64,000 bases of DNA, from positions 3,162,001 through 3,226,000 of the forward strand of contig NC_026506.1 in the NCBI RefSeq assembly GCF_000182925.2, written 5' to 3'. This document shows, in pieces, positions 1 through 11,653 of the stretch (the stretch's first letter is position 1; each line of letters starts with the position of its first letter). Both the position numbers and the translations under genes were made by a program. The notes beneath the pieces were generated by a model, which ran no database searches, was not told the origin of the DNA, and worked only from the letters and a program-made list of their open reading frames with translations. The DNA is from Neurospora crassa OR74A (lineage: Eukaryota; Ascomycota; Sordariomycetes; Sordariales; Sordariaceae).

Positions 1-810
1 GGGCCAGTTCATCGCTGCCAGTGTCGGCCCCGGGCAGAATGGGGTAGGAACATTCTCTCTCAACGGTTTGGCAGTTGATGCATCGCGGTCGTGTTTCGTC
101 GCACTGTCGATGAGTGTTAACTCACTGTGTGATTAGTCTTGAGTTTTGTAAGTGGGCTACTACTCACCTTGATATGCCGTCTCTTGCACTCGAGACACCC
201 TTTTCGGGACTTCCGATGACTTCTCCGCATCATGGGTTAAAGTGAGGGATGGGTAGTGTAAGTTGGGCTACTAAAACGGTAGGCTGCTGGGCGGCAAGGG
301 GCTGCTACGTGTAAGACGCTGTACAGAATATTGCCGAAACATCAAGTTCCCTGTCAGTCTCGACAAGTCAGATTCGGGTGGCAAACCGAGAATGACATGC
401 ACAAAATGATTGAACTTTATCGTTGTCTCAAGTCGGGAGGACTCCAATGCTCCATGTTTGGCATTTATTGGACGAGTTTCAGAGCGTCTGGGGGACGCGT
501 ATTCATGATCACTTTGATTGCGTGTCAACAAAGGGCGCAGCTGTTGGAGCGCCTTGGGTCCGTGAGCAGCAGCCACACCGTGACTGATTAACTGTAGCGT
601 AGGGTTAATAGCGAAGTGAGCCTCCACCGCTAAGAATCCAAGACAGATCCATTTCTCCGCTAAGCCCTGCCCACGGTGTCCGGTTTGGTACCGAACCCGA
701 GGTTGACCCGTCCCAAGCCAAAAGCTCAGCCCCAATGTTGACTAAAAATACGACGCCTTCATCTCCCTGTTTCTATAAATCGTATGAAACACCCACGTGT
801 TCCTGGCGTG
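1..810. other. intergenic, no gene recognised
   Basis: This is the left edge of the window up to the stop codon of the first gene. Open frames on both strands are short and overlap each other, with no family resemblance. The part just below 811 should hold the 3' untranslated region and polyadenylation signals of the minus-strand gene that ends there. Confidence 0.5.
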
Positions 811-1992
811 CTACTGAGTATCAGGGGGTGGCAGATCCCACGGTCGAGCAGCTGAGGCTAAGGCACCTTTGTTGTTCTTGCTCTTTCTAGGGCTTCTTCT
901 CCTGGCGGACGCAGGACCGGCGGTGGTGATAGGTCCGGGACCGACGAACCGTAGCACCCAGTCCCACACTGTCCGCGTCTTGTCCAGCTGAGGATGCGTC
1001 GTTCCTGTCACGGATAGGTCCGAAGGGGCATAATGACCGCCGGCATCTGTTGCGTCGAGCTTTGCCCGGAAAAGCAGGTGGACTTTGGTCAGACCCTTGC
1101 GCAGACTGGAGCCGTAGACCTTTTTGTTGAAGACGTTCAAGGCGACGTTTTGAATGAGGACCACATCCCTATGCCGCAGTCCTTCAAGTATGCTGCCCTG
1201 TACGGTTTCGCAGCCAGGGGGTAACCAGAAAGTGATGGTGAAGCCAGCTTTGGTCTCGTCACCCACGAGCACCTCGACCAGGGAGCGGTCTAAGCCCCAG
1301 CGAGTGCTAACCGACCGTGGCGGAGAGATGGAAATGATGCCGACGATCAGATTGCAGGTGATGGTCTGGGGTTGTGCCTTGACAAGGTAAGCGGCCGATG
1401 GGATATCCTTGAGGTCAGTAAGGCGGTCACCGCCACGGAATGTCAAGGGCTCTTTGACGTTCTCGTCCCCATCCACTGCATGAACCGTGGTCTCCAAGAA
1501 TGAAGCCGTATCCAGATCCTCCTCGCTCATTGCCGACGTGATGGAGTGTTGCGACTCTGCTTCTCTAAGCAATGTAGCGTCCAGGTACGAGGATCGGACA
1601 TGTTGATGCAACGTAAGGGAGTGCTCGTAGAACTGGGACTCCAAGTCGCCATGGACGACGGACGATTCGTCAAATGACGACGATATAGACGCGGTAGTAA
1701 GAAAGTCATCGGGCTGATCGACTGCTTCCAGACCGTGAGCTGGGTTGAAGCGGAAGCTGGAGTCATATTGTTGAGTGTAGCCGGTGAAAATACGTTCTCT
1801 CACGAGACTAAGGGATCTCCATGCGGCAGGAGTCGGAGCAGAGGCCGGGATGATGGTCTGCTCTTCCCGTGGTTGGAGGATGCCCATGAAGCTGGCAATG
1901 GGCTCATCGAACTCGACAAGTAGATCCGGGGTGGCCCAGTCAAGCGCCCGGCTGTCTGGAGCTCCAGTGAATATCAGGACTTTGGAAGCCAT
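811..1992 (-). CDS. OB-fold-like hypothetical protein
   Basis: Single-exon gene of 393 codons starting MASKVLIF. I do not recognise a named family. Residues about 205-310 look like an OB-fold: alternating hydrophobic strands (TITCNLIVGIISI, SLVEVLVGDE, GFTITFWLP) are followed by RHRDVVLIQNVALNVFNKKVYG, a pattern seen in RPA-like and other single-strand nucleic-acid-binding proteins. Residues 75-180 are acidic, serine-rich and probably disordered. The C-terminus is basic (SARRRSPRKSKNNK) and could be a nuclear localisation signal. Together these suggest a nuclear DNA-binding protein with roles like telomere or repair OB proteins, but that is inference. The gene is divergent from the sterol reductase at 2528, with about 535 bp between the starts. 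I saw no splice signals that would improve the frame. Confidence 0.7.
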   Translation of the reverse strand: MASKVLIFTGAPDSRALDWATPDLLVEFDEPIASFMGILQPREEQTIIPASAPTPAAWRSLSLVRERIFTGYTQQYDSSFRFNPAHGLEAVDQPDDFLTTASISSSFDESSVVHGDLESQFYEHSLTLHQHVRSSYLDATLLREAESQHSITSAMSEEDLDTASFLETTVHAVDGDENVKEPLTFRGGDRLTDLKDIPSAAYLVKAQPQTITCNLIVGIISISPPRSVSTRWGLDRSLVEVLVGDETKAGFTITFWLPPGCETVQGSILEGLRHRDVVLIQNVALNVFNKKVYGSSLRKGLTKVHLLFRAKLDATDAGGHYAPSDLSVTGTTHPQLDKTRTVWDWVLRFVGPGPITTAGPASARRRSPRKSKNNKGALASAARPWDLPPPDTQ

Positions 1993-2527
1993 TCATGCTT
2001 GTGACAGTTATCATAAGAGAAGCGAGTTGTCGTAGGTTGTTTGGTTGTAAACGAAAGGAAAGAAGGAAGCCGAGTGGAAGTGAAAGTGCTGCCGGGCGGG
2101 CCCCACCACATGCCCGAACGGCACGGACTTCTCCAAGTAACTGCTCCAGGCCCGGAAGTGGTGCCCCGAGTTCGATTTCACGACTGGCATCTCTCCCACT
2201 TCGTCATCGAACAATACCTACCTTTTGTCAATCAACACAACTTGTACAATTGATCCATGGACTACCTTCGTTGATTCTCTTTTGTGAGACACAGAAACTC
2301 ACCTGAAATCACGTGTCAGCATGTTGGAAGTCGATGAATGAAACAAGCAACCCAATCGGACAGGGGCCGGAAAGGCTCCACAAAATAATGGCGTCGAACG
2401 GGACCCCTTTCAGACCGACGACACGTAGGTACCGTGACAGCATCCCATCTCTCCTCTGTCGCAACTCTTTTGTGTCCGTCATTGTAGCCAGCAAGTCCGT
2501 CAAGCAAGTCACAACATCCGACTAAAC
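1993..2527. promoter_or_regulatory. divergent intergenic promoter region
   Basis: These 535 bases separate the start codons of two divergent genes and must contain both promoters and both 5' leaders. I see no clear TATA box or other strong motif. Short open frames inside it look like chance. Confidence 0.5.
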
Positions 2528-4029
2528 ATGGCCCCGGCACCATGGGATTCAGTCCCTCCTGAGGACACCCTCTTCGCCTTGGTAACTGGCGCCAACAGGT
2601 AAGTAATCATCATCTGTCTATCTATCCATGCCCTGCCTCATAGAGATGACATGCTAACCAATGCAACTTCAGTGGTATCGGCTTCGCTATCTGCCAACGT
2701 CTGATCGACGAGTATCTCGTGACGCGCTCCCTGACCTCCCACCTCGTCGTCATCCCCACCACCCGCAGCGTCAAGAAGTCGCAAGAAACCATCGATGCGC
2801 TCCGCCAACATGCCCGCGAATTCGCAACCACCTCCGACATCCTCCGCTCCCGTGCTGGTCCCAACTACGATCCCCGATCTATTACTAAGCGCATCCACAT
2901 TCTCAGCGTCCAACTAGACTTGTGCAATCTCGCCGACGTCCACCGCGCCGCCGAACAACTCGTCAACGGCACCGTGAGCAGCCCCGCCGACGCCAACGAT
3001 GTCTACTTCACCTCCCTCACCGACGTGAGGATACCCCGTCTCGATGCGGTCATCTTCAACGCCGGCATGGGCGGCTGGACCGGTCTCGACTGGCCCAAGG
3101 TCTTCCACAACATCTTTACCAAGGGTCTCGTCCAAGCCACCACCTGGCCGACCTTCAAGGCCGCCACGGCCGGACACGTCGTCAACCCCTTGCCCGACGC
3201 TAAAGACGAGAAGGTTCCCGAAATGGGTCAAGTCTTTTGCGCCAACGTCTTCGGCCACTACCTGTTGGCACACAAGCTCGTGCCGCTGCTGAGCCGCTCC
3301 GAGTTTGACTCTACCATTCCTCCCGGCCGTATCATCTGGGAATCCTCCATCGAGCCTGGGTGGAAGAACCTATCGCTCTCCGACTTCCAAGCCATCAAGA
3401 CCAACGCCGCCTACGAGAGCACCAAGCGGCTGACGGACGTGCTCTCTCTGACCGCCACCCTGCCCTCCGCCCGCCCGTTTGTCGACTCGTATCTTCAGCC
3501 GGCCACCAAGTCAAACGCACCAGCTACCCCACCCAGAATCTACCTCGTCCACCCGGGCATCGTCCAAACGACCCTCTTCCCGCTCAACGCCTTCATGTTC
3601 TTCTGGTACCGCGTGGTGCTGTACATTGCGCGCTGGCTCGGCTCCCCCTGGCATCCTATAACGGGGTACAACGGTGCCGTGGCGCCCGTATGGCTTGCTT
3701 TGCAGGAGCAAGAGGCTTTGGATGCGGTGGACGCTGAGCACGTCAAGTGGGGATCGAGCACAGATTTCTGGGGGGAGTGCAGAGTCCTGAAGACGGAAGT
3801 GGAAGGGTGGGGGTGGGATGGGACGGTTGGAACGAGGAAGGAGCTAAAGAATGAGAAGGGGGAGAGGCGCATTGGGAGGAAGATTGTGGGGAGAAAATCC
3901 GGGGCGGTGGATCTTACGGAGGAGAAAAAGGTTGAGTTTGAGATGTTGGGGGTGGAGTGTTGGAAGGAGATGGAGAGGTTGAGAGGGGAGTGGGAGGCCA
4001 GGTTGGGCAGGGTTCTCGAGAGGCAGTGA
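2528..4029 (+). CDS. erg27: 3-ketosteroid reductase, ERG27 type
   Basis: Short-chain dehydrogenase/reductase for the 3-keto reduction step of sterol C-4 demethylation in the ergosterol pathway, expected at the endoplasmic reticulum. Exon 1 is 2528-2598, the intron 2599-2672 (donor GTAAGT, branch GCTAAC), exon 2 2673-4029; 475 aa. The splice rebuilds the NAD(P)-binding motif TGANSGIG near residue 20. Further family features are VIFNAGMGG (NAG motif), ANVFGHYLLAHKLVPLL, and the catalytic pair Y271/K275 in YESTK. After VHPGIVQTTLFPLN comes a hydrophobic stretch (FMFFWYRVVLYIARWLG) that could touch the membrane, as in yeast Erg27. The last 70 residues are charged and Lys/Glu-rich. The start ATG is the only one that keeps the glycine-rich motif at the usual distance. 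Confidence 0.88.
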
Positions 4030-4308
4030 TGCTGCCGAGTGACGAGTGACGAGATGAAATTGGGTGGTTAAAAGTAAATGATATTCCTGCCTGCACTGCT
4101 TTGAGACGAGCAGAGCTGGGAGAGACCTATATATACAAAATAATGATCCTAATAAGTGTACCCAAAACCCGTCACAGGGGGTATAAACGACAATGTGCAT
4201 CCACGTACATATAAAACAAGCCATAACACATACACCGTCATCCATCATCCATCATAAATAACATAACGCCATTGCGTACCCCGACCCTCAGCAAGGAACA
4301 GATGAAAT

Positions 4309-6959
4309 TCACGCCGTCCCCTCCACCGTCCCATCCCCCCTACCATCGTCCGACCTCACCCTCCTCAAACTAACCTTGTCCCGCCGTCCAAACAACCCCA
4401 AACAAAGCGGCACCGGAACCGTCACCATAGCCACCACAGCATGAAACACCAATGCCCAATACATATTCCCATCCGGCCTCCCCTCTTTTCCCTTCTCCTC
4501 CTTCAAGGCCCCCGAAATAATTATGAATACCCCGCCCAATACCTGCCCCCCGCTCCACGCCAACGTGCTCGTCACCTCGGGACTAATCGGATGCGTCACC
4601 TCCACCAGGAACTCCACCACCACCGGCACCAGACTGAAACTCGCCGCGCCCAGAATGGCCAAAATGATATAAGGCCCAGCGAGGCCGGCAGAGTCGTGGG
4701 TGGACGGCATCCAAAGAAAAATAAGGTAGCAGATGCCAATAAGCGGGACGGCAACACGGATTGTAGTCAAAAACGCTTTCGTCCTGTCGATGATGGGCGA
4801 AGTGATGGCCGACACAAGCAGCCCAACAACGATGAGCACGGCCCCCGCGATGCCGGCTTCTTCGTCGGTATAGCCATGGGGTTCCATGATTTGGTTGAGC
4901 AGCGAGGAGATGGAGTTGAAGGTCCCCACATAAACGGCAAAGGGGACAAAAAGGAGCCAGAATTCGGCGTGGCCTAGGAGGATCGCGGCCGAAGTGCGGA
5001 GAGGTAATTTGGGCGTGGCGGAAGACGGGGCAGCGGGCGTGGGAGGCCGGGAGGGGATGAAGAAGGCGGGAACGGAGCAGATGGAGGAGATGATGGAGAC
5101 GTAGAGAACCATTTTCGATATGTCGGATGGCTTGTCGACCCAGAATGGCACGATGAGCTGGCCGAGCGCGGCGCCAAACGGGTTGGCGAGGGAAGTCAAG
5201 GCGGTGGCGGCGACGCGGCCGCGGTTGGTGAACCATAGATCCGAGTAGCGGGCGGGAGCGGCTAGGACAAAGGGTTGGGCGAGCCCGATGAGGATCTGGC
5301 CGAACATAACGATGCCGAAGTGGCCACCTGAAGGAGAGGAAGAGTGGGAGCCCCCGTAGCGGACCCAGTTGCCGATGAGCAGAAGGGCAGCGGCAGTGGT
5401 GATGGATAACTTGGGGCCGAGGTGCAGGACATAGATGACCAGGGGCGTGATAAAGGCGAAGGCGAAGAGGAAGGCGGTGCTGAGCCAGTTGATGGTCGTT
5501 CCGGTGGTGCGAAAGTAGGCGGCGGCCTGGGAGGCGACGGGGGAGAAGGTGAGCCACTGGAGAAGGATTGTTAGTTTAGGTTTCTCGGTTTGGGTTGGAG
5601 TGACGAGTGATTTATCATCTGTGGAAGTTCTTGTTCTCTGTTCTCTCAGTGAGACATTGTATTTCGTTTTCATGCAGGGCATCGCCAGAACTCGACGAAT
5701 GAAATCATGTTGGACACGGAAACTGAGATATGATCACAACAACACCACAACATCAAGTCCAGTCTAAGTGGCGTACACGAACAGACATTGGGAGTATAGA
5801 TCAACTTTAAAAGGCCCAATAACATCGTGGCGGGCGCTAAGAGGTGGCCACCACCCGTTTGCGTAGAGGTAGGACGGGCGGCCCCAATCCCGTACACGAG
5901 ATGCTTCGCTTGGTGCTCAAGGCACGAGGCGTGGCTGCCGTTGTAAAAAGGGAGGGATCGATATGCCACCAACCAACCACGCCCACAGTTCAGAGGTGTC
6001 GGCTTCCATCTCGAACCACGATGGAACCATTTCATCCCGAAGGTGGAAAGATAGCGCAAGACTGGACGGAAAAGGGGAAAAAAGTAGGCACTTACATCCC
6101 AGCTAACAATGATATTCAACAAGGTCAACTGCACCAACCCGAACCACCTCCTCTTATAGACCTTTATGTTGTATACGACCGGTCTTCCCTCACAGTCTCT
6201 TTCCACTCTTTGTTCATTTTCGTCATGGTCACCCGCTCCGTCAATTCCAAGTCCGACGCCGCCACCGCCACCGCCGGCCATCTCCCCGGCACTGTTAACG
6301 ACTGTCCCCTCCGTAATGCTGATCGCCGTTCCGGCGCCGAGCGTGGTGGAGACCTCCGATCCCGATCCGGAGTCGGTGATGGATGCTGACCATGATCCAC
6401 TATTGCCACTGCTGCCGCCGCCGATTTTCTTTTCCGAGTCGCCGCTGCTGCCGCCAGAGGATCCGTGCGTTACTTCACTCCGTGTGGTACCCACCCATCG
6501 CCGTTTCTCATCGCCAATCATCGTTGTCGTCGTCGTCGTTGTGGTGTTGGTGTTGTGGATGTTGTTGTTGTTACTCGGACTCTCCTTCATTTCGACGATA
6601 TCACTCCGTTTATCTGCCATGTCTTTGCTGCTGCTGCTGCCGTGAGCATTTCCACTACTCCCCGTTCTACTACTGCTGAGATTGGTGGTGGTGGTCGTGG
6701 TGGTTTCAGGAAGTTTGGTGTGCGGATATGATAGCCGAGCTTGATAATCGTCGTGGCTGTCGCGGTGCGAAGTGGTATGATGAGAATAACGACTGCTGTG
6801 GATGGTGGCCTGGTCCTGGTCATGATCGTGGCCGTCGTCGTCGTCCATTGTTGTGTCTCTGAATTCTTGCCAGTGTCCTTGTCCTTGTCCTTGTCCTTGG
6901 AGTGGGAGAGGTCGTCCTTGGGTACTACCTCCTTTGCTGGAGGATCGGGGGCTGCTCAT
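4309..6959 (-). CDS. MFS transporter, FLVCR/DIRC2-like
   Basis: Membrane transporter of the major facilitator superfamily. The sequence [16 protein letters not shown] followed by [15 protein letters not shown] and [13 protein letters not shown] matches the first two helices of the FLVCR family, whose animal members carry haem or choline; the fungal substrate is unknown. Exon 1 is 6959-6096 (donor GTAAGT), the intron 6095-5557, exon 2 5556-4309; 703 aa. The first 250 residues are hydrophilic and repetitive: a GQ repeat near residue 25, His/Asp-rich and poly-Thr stretches, and Gly/Ser runs. About twelve hydrophobic segments follow. The C-terminal tail is basic, then acidic ([14 protein letters not shown]). 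The intron of 539 nt is long for this genome, and a further exon inside it cannot be fully excluded, although the two halves join cleanly at SWD-WLTF. Confidence 0.85.
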
Positions 6960-9391
6960 TGCGTTTTGCGCTTGCGCCTTATGAAGCGGCTCTGCTCTGC
7001 TCTGCTCTGCTCTTGTATTAACCGTGCGATTTTAGTTTCCTTTTTCCTTTTTTTTTTTTTCTTTCTTTTTTATCTTGATCCCTTTTGTTTCTTTTTCGAG
7101 GGGGTGGAGGCGGCTCTGTTGTTACTTGATTGTGGCGCCCCCTTTCTGGATAAAGTTATCCCAAAACTTTGTGGCAGAAGTGTTTGATTCAGCTTGTTCG
7201 CATTCGGGTGCCAGTCGCGCTTCGGTCACGGTGTTCGGTATAAGACCAAGGGATGTTTTGACTGTGTTTTGCTGTTATCTCTGTCCGAATGAAGCTTCGG
7301 TGCCAGTTGTGCGAGTGTAAGTCTGTCCGAGCAGCAGAGAGGAAAGGTTCCCTGTCATCCGTCTGATGAAAATGCGAGCGAGCGCCAGAAGATGAGGAAG
7401 CTGTAAAGAGGGATGAGCGACACGTGTTCACATACTTGTATTCGTCGCAATTCATCAATCTAGTTGAAGACGATGAAAATGAATGAATGAATGAATGAGT
7501 GAATGATGGGACAGAGGACGGGGTAGTTTACAGTCGCATATACTACCACACCACACCTTCAAATCCTCCTTTCCAGTCGGACTTGCACGGGATCAAATGA
7601 AAGCCTGGCCTGCAAAGAAAGAAAGGAAAGACGGAGGGGACTTTGGAGGACACGGGATAAGTATTGATCGCGCTGTGCACCCGCTCGCTGCATGGCATAG
7701 TCAGAATGGCACGCTATCACACTTTCGAAAATCTCGGCAATCCAAGAAAGGTTCAAGTTTCCCCCCCAAAACCGCTTTTCTACGTCGCAACCTTCCCCAT
7801 TTTCTTGGCGAGCGGCGCGGCCAAGCATATGATCATCGCCTTTTCTTCAACGCAAATGGATAAGATGGATCGTGATAGGTTTACTTTTAAGACATAACCC
7901 GCTATCTTCGTCTTCCCCCAGGTGTTCTCTTACTATGTTTAATGTGTTACGTCTTCCATGAACCAGGAAGGCGGAAGGAAGCGAGAAACATTTCGACTCA
8001 TGCCATGTATCTCCTCCCTTGTTCGTGTGTCTGTCCTTACTTCATCCCGAGTTTTCTACAAGTTTTGACCACTTCTCGTCTTCCTTCCAGAAGTTATTCC
8101 CAAGAACTCCCCATTATGCTCGCCCGCTTGCTTGAACAAAAAAGAAAGGGTTGAGCGGGAATCAATTCACACTCTTACATTATTCCCCCCCCCCCCCCCC
8201 CCTCCCCCGCGCGTCATATCTCCGAGTCGTCTACCCACCACGATCTCAAAAAGTCCCCCACCCACCCACCCATATAGTTTCAACCCCTCACCCCCTCCTT
8301 GCTCCCTCCCTTGCTGCCACATGCCATCTTATCCTGTTGCGCAATGCGAAGCTATCATAGGGTCGCATCTGCGAATGCAAGCTAGAAAATAGGTTGAGTG
8401 TGTATGTACACTCGACAATGAGGGGGTATGTTATCTCAGGACAAAACCACCCTCATCAGATCATCACCACCTATTTCGGTCGTTTCGTTGCATGGCCCCA
8501 TCGAGCAGCGACAGTAGAGACCTACAGTACGTATAGAAAAAACCACGCCAACCGTTTATCGTGGCATTCAGAAGACCAAGAGGTTTCATGCATCCTCTCA
8601 TTTGCTTCCAAGTGTTCTTTGGCGTGTTATCATGTCAAAAGTAACTAAACAATTGTACAGGACATCTCCGTTTCCGAGCGAATGGTGCAAGATGTCTTTC
8701 CATGTGAGGTGAGCACAAAGTGAGAGAAACAACATCGACCGGAAAATGGGATACAAGCAAAAAAAAAAAAAGTAAGGAGGTCTATGGGCAATATTCACCT
8801 GTGTCTGCTTTTGAGAGTTAGGTGACGTCGAAAGGATTATAATACAGAAGAGACACGACAAGGCTGGGGAAGTAAAACCGAATCAGAGGGGACATGCCAA
8901 AATCATGGAAGAGAATGCCTCCCGTCATACTGCCTTGCTTCCCCCAGCCTTATGTAGACGTTCGTTTGGAGAGGAGAGGGGAAAGGTCAAGTGTAAACAC
9001 ATTCATCGTGCAGCATGCATGTGTAACTCCTGAAAGTCCCTTTGTCCTTTTCCTCCCCTTTTTCACCTGGCACTCTTTCGCTTTCCCGTCTCTGTTCGTA
9101 TTCCATGATGGCTGCTGGATGATTTTGAACTTTTGGCGATTGGATCCTAATTGCTTTCTATTCCCGGTCGTCATCGTAAACGATTAAACGTACGTTGGTT
9201 GTTTCCTTCGTGTATCTTGTCTATCGTGAAACGCCCCATTGTCTCCATGTAAAGAAATAGCTCCACCGGACTGCACCCTTGTTGTCGTTCGAGAGGTCGC
9301 TTTTTTCGTCATCGGGACTGCTGAGCGTTGGGGTCAAGAAAGTCGCAGGCGCATCAGGAATGCGAAACGACCGTCGAGGTAGATCGATCGC
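6960..9391. other. intergenic, 2.4 kb, simple repeats only
   Basis: This holds the upstream region of the FLVCR-like gene and the 3' flank of QCR6. Near 7045 there is a long pyrimidine run on the plus strand. At 8185 there is a pure C tract. Tetranucleotide ATGA repeats occur around 7480. No open frame resembles a known protein, and I see no tRNA or snoRNA signature. Confidence 0.5.
8185..8208 (+). repeat. poly-C tract (C18-T-C5)
   Basis: Eighteen consecutive C bases, one T, then five C. On the minus strand this is a G run able to form G-quadruplex-like structures. It lies in the intergenic space between the transporter and QCR6. Confidence 0.9.
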
Positions 9392-10501
9392 TTATTTGAG
9401 GGTGTTCCAGAGCTTGGGAGCGGCGCACTGGGTGGCGCAGTGGACGAGGTGGAAGACTATTTGTTGTCGCGCAAGGTCCCTAGTGAGTAAGCCTGTCGTG
9501 TATGCCTGTGGGCGAGGAAGGGGGACTCTATAAACGTACACTCCTCAACGCAGTCCTCCTTGTTGTCAGCGCCAGCGCCGGTGACGCGGGCAGCGCACTC
9601 ATCGTAGTGGTGCTTGGCGGGAGCGCACTCCTTGGAGTTGCGGCACTCTGTAAGCAATAACCCCCGTCAGCACATCATATTCCGTCTCGACTTGGGCTCC
9701 GTGACAGATAGGAGTCGGAGAACGTTGCGTAGGGATTAAAGGCTGGCAAAGAGCGACGCAAGTTCGGAGGTTGCGAGTTATTGGCAGCTCTGTTGGTTGA
9801 GAGGTAGAGCAGTGCCGGAGGCTCGGCGCGGGAACGCAAGGCTCCTACAGGCGCAAGGTGCGTGGAAGTAATGGTCGCGGAAGGCCGGATGGTAGTGATA
9901 GTCGAGTGATGTTGTATAAGTGTTGGTCGGACATGGGATGGAAAAAAGGACAGGTTACCCACCCTCTTCGAGAGTCTCCTTGGGGTCGACGATCTCATCC
10001 TCATCCTCCTCCTCCTCCTCTTCCTCCTCAGCCTCCTCCTCGGGCTCTTCGGCGGCGGGGGCGGACTCCTCAGCCTTGGTCTCGGCGGTGGTCTCCTCAG
10101 TGCTCTCGGAAGCAGGGGCAGTCTACAACATAAATTGACCGTCAGCATGCTTGTTCGTCCACTTCCCCGTGTAAGTGTTCCTCCTCCATGGCTGATGACG
10201 CAAACAAAGCCCTCAACCACGGTATATCCCCCACCATGTCCCTTGTTCCTACAGGAGGTAGGGCAGATCTTCAACCGTTGTGTTGATCAAGCCTCCCCAC
10301 CTCCCTCTCGCCGTGGTGGACTGTATCTCTGTCTAAACTCGGGGACCCGGGGCATATGGAAGGTTGGTAATGGTGATGGTGGTGGTGGTGGTGGTGGTGA
10401 TGGCATACCTCGGCCGGGGTATCGGCAGGGGCCTCGGCCTCGACGGTGGCCCACGGAGTGGCGGCGTCGATGAGGTCGGTGACAGCGTCCCAGAAGCCCA
10501 T
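9392..10501 (-). CDS. qcr6: ubiquinol-cytochrome c reductase hinge subunit (QCR6)
   Basis: Acidic hinge subunit of mitochondrial complex III, which sits on the intermembrane side and helps dock cytochrome c on cytochrome c1. Four exons: 10501-10409, 10122-9963, 9647-9540 and 9456-9392; 141 aa. It begins MGFWDAVTDLIDAATPWA. A very acidic stretch of Glu with some Asp follows (about residues 55-75), then DEIVDPKETLEE. The C-terminal helical hairpin carries paired cysteines: ECRNSKECAPAKHHYDEC and EDCVEEFFHLVHCATQC, ending APKLWNTLK. The donors are GTATGC, GTGGGT and GTACGT, and every junction keeps frame and family sequence. Introns 1 and 2 (286 and 315 nt) are long compared with intron 3 (83 nt) and with this small coding region. 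Confidence 0.93.
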
Positions 10502-11653
10502 TTTGAAAATCGCGGGGGTGGCGGCGAGAAGAAGGTTGCGGTGGTCTTGTCGGTAGGTTGGTGATATGGCGCGACGTTGAGCAAGCTTTCTCGATCAAAA
10601 ATCGGGTAAACCGAGCTTCTTGCTTGGCTCCAGTGCTCCCGGGTGGCCCCAGCTCCTGGTCCGAGCGCTGTCTCTTGCCGTCCCTCTTGCAATTGGCAAT
10701 TGCTGATTGGCTCATGCCTATTGGGAGACGCTCAAGCTGCCCCCGGGTAATCCCGCAGCCATGGAAGGCGTCACGTGCAATCACATCTACACTACGTACT
10801 ATTATGCTCTCGAAACTTTGGAAGCTCATCAGGGTCAGTGCGAGTTCGAGACGCAACTGTGGCTTATGTCTGGACTCGGCTGTCGTGAGACGAGTTCATA
10901 TCCCTATCACAGCCCCCACGCCGCCGCCGCCGCCGCTATTGACCACTTTCTCGACTGACGGGCTTACTTACTGAATAGGCAATTACCGGTCAGACCCAAG
11001 TTGCGTGCTTTCTCACGGCTTACCAACACGGGACACAACGAACAAGCCATGTATCTCGATATCGCTGGCGTTGATGTCGTTGCTAGCCCTATCATCATCA
11101 ATACGTGGCAGGCAGCCGCATTCTATTTCTGTCCGGTTATGCACACCACAGATACTTCCGAAGAGCGAGACATTGACAAGGGTATAATTCAAGGTTTGGG
11201 CCAATGGATATTTGACAAGCTAAATATTGGCTATACAATGCTGCAATGAGAAACCGGTTTGCCTCCATTTGGTACTGTATGGTACTGTTATGACTACTGA
11301 CATCCATCCACTTAGGAACGGCGGCAAGTCCGACCAATCACCGTGTGTTTCTGACGTTGTAATCCGTTTTACTCGAAATCCTCTTTTGACATCACTTGTA
11401 TAATAAAAAAAAAAAGAATAAAAAAAAGGAAAAAAAAAACCGACCGACGCTAAAATGATCGCACAGACGCCTGTCACTAGTAGTCGTATGATGTGCATGT
11501 TTTCCTTGTTGATCGGCGGCATTGAAGAAAAAGAAAAATATCAACTCGGATATTCGAGTATTTGCCAGATTCAGGGGAGCGCTGAAGGCGGTTACTTTGT
11601 GTCTCCGGGCCAAGCCACATCCTGAACATAATCTTGACAAGAATGTCGAGCAT
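10502..11653. other. intergenic between QCR6 and WBP2-like gene
   Basis: This contains the QCR6 promoter and the 3' flank of the WBP2-like gene. A trinucleotide GCC run lies at about 10920, and A-rich tracts lie near 11405-11440. No further coding region is recognised. Confidence 0.5.
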
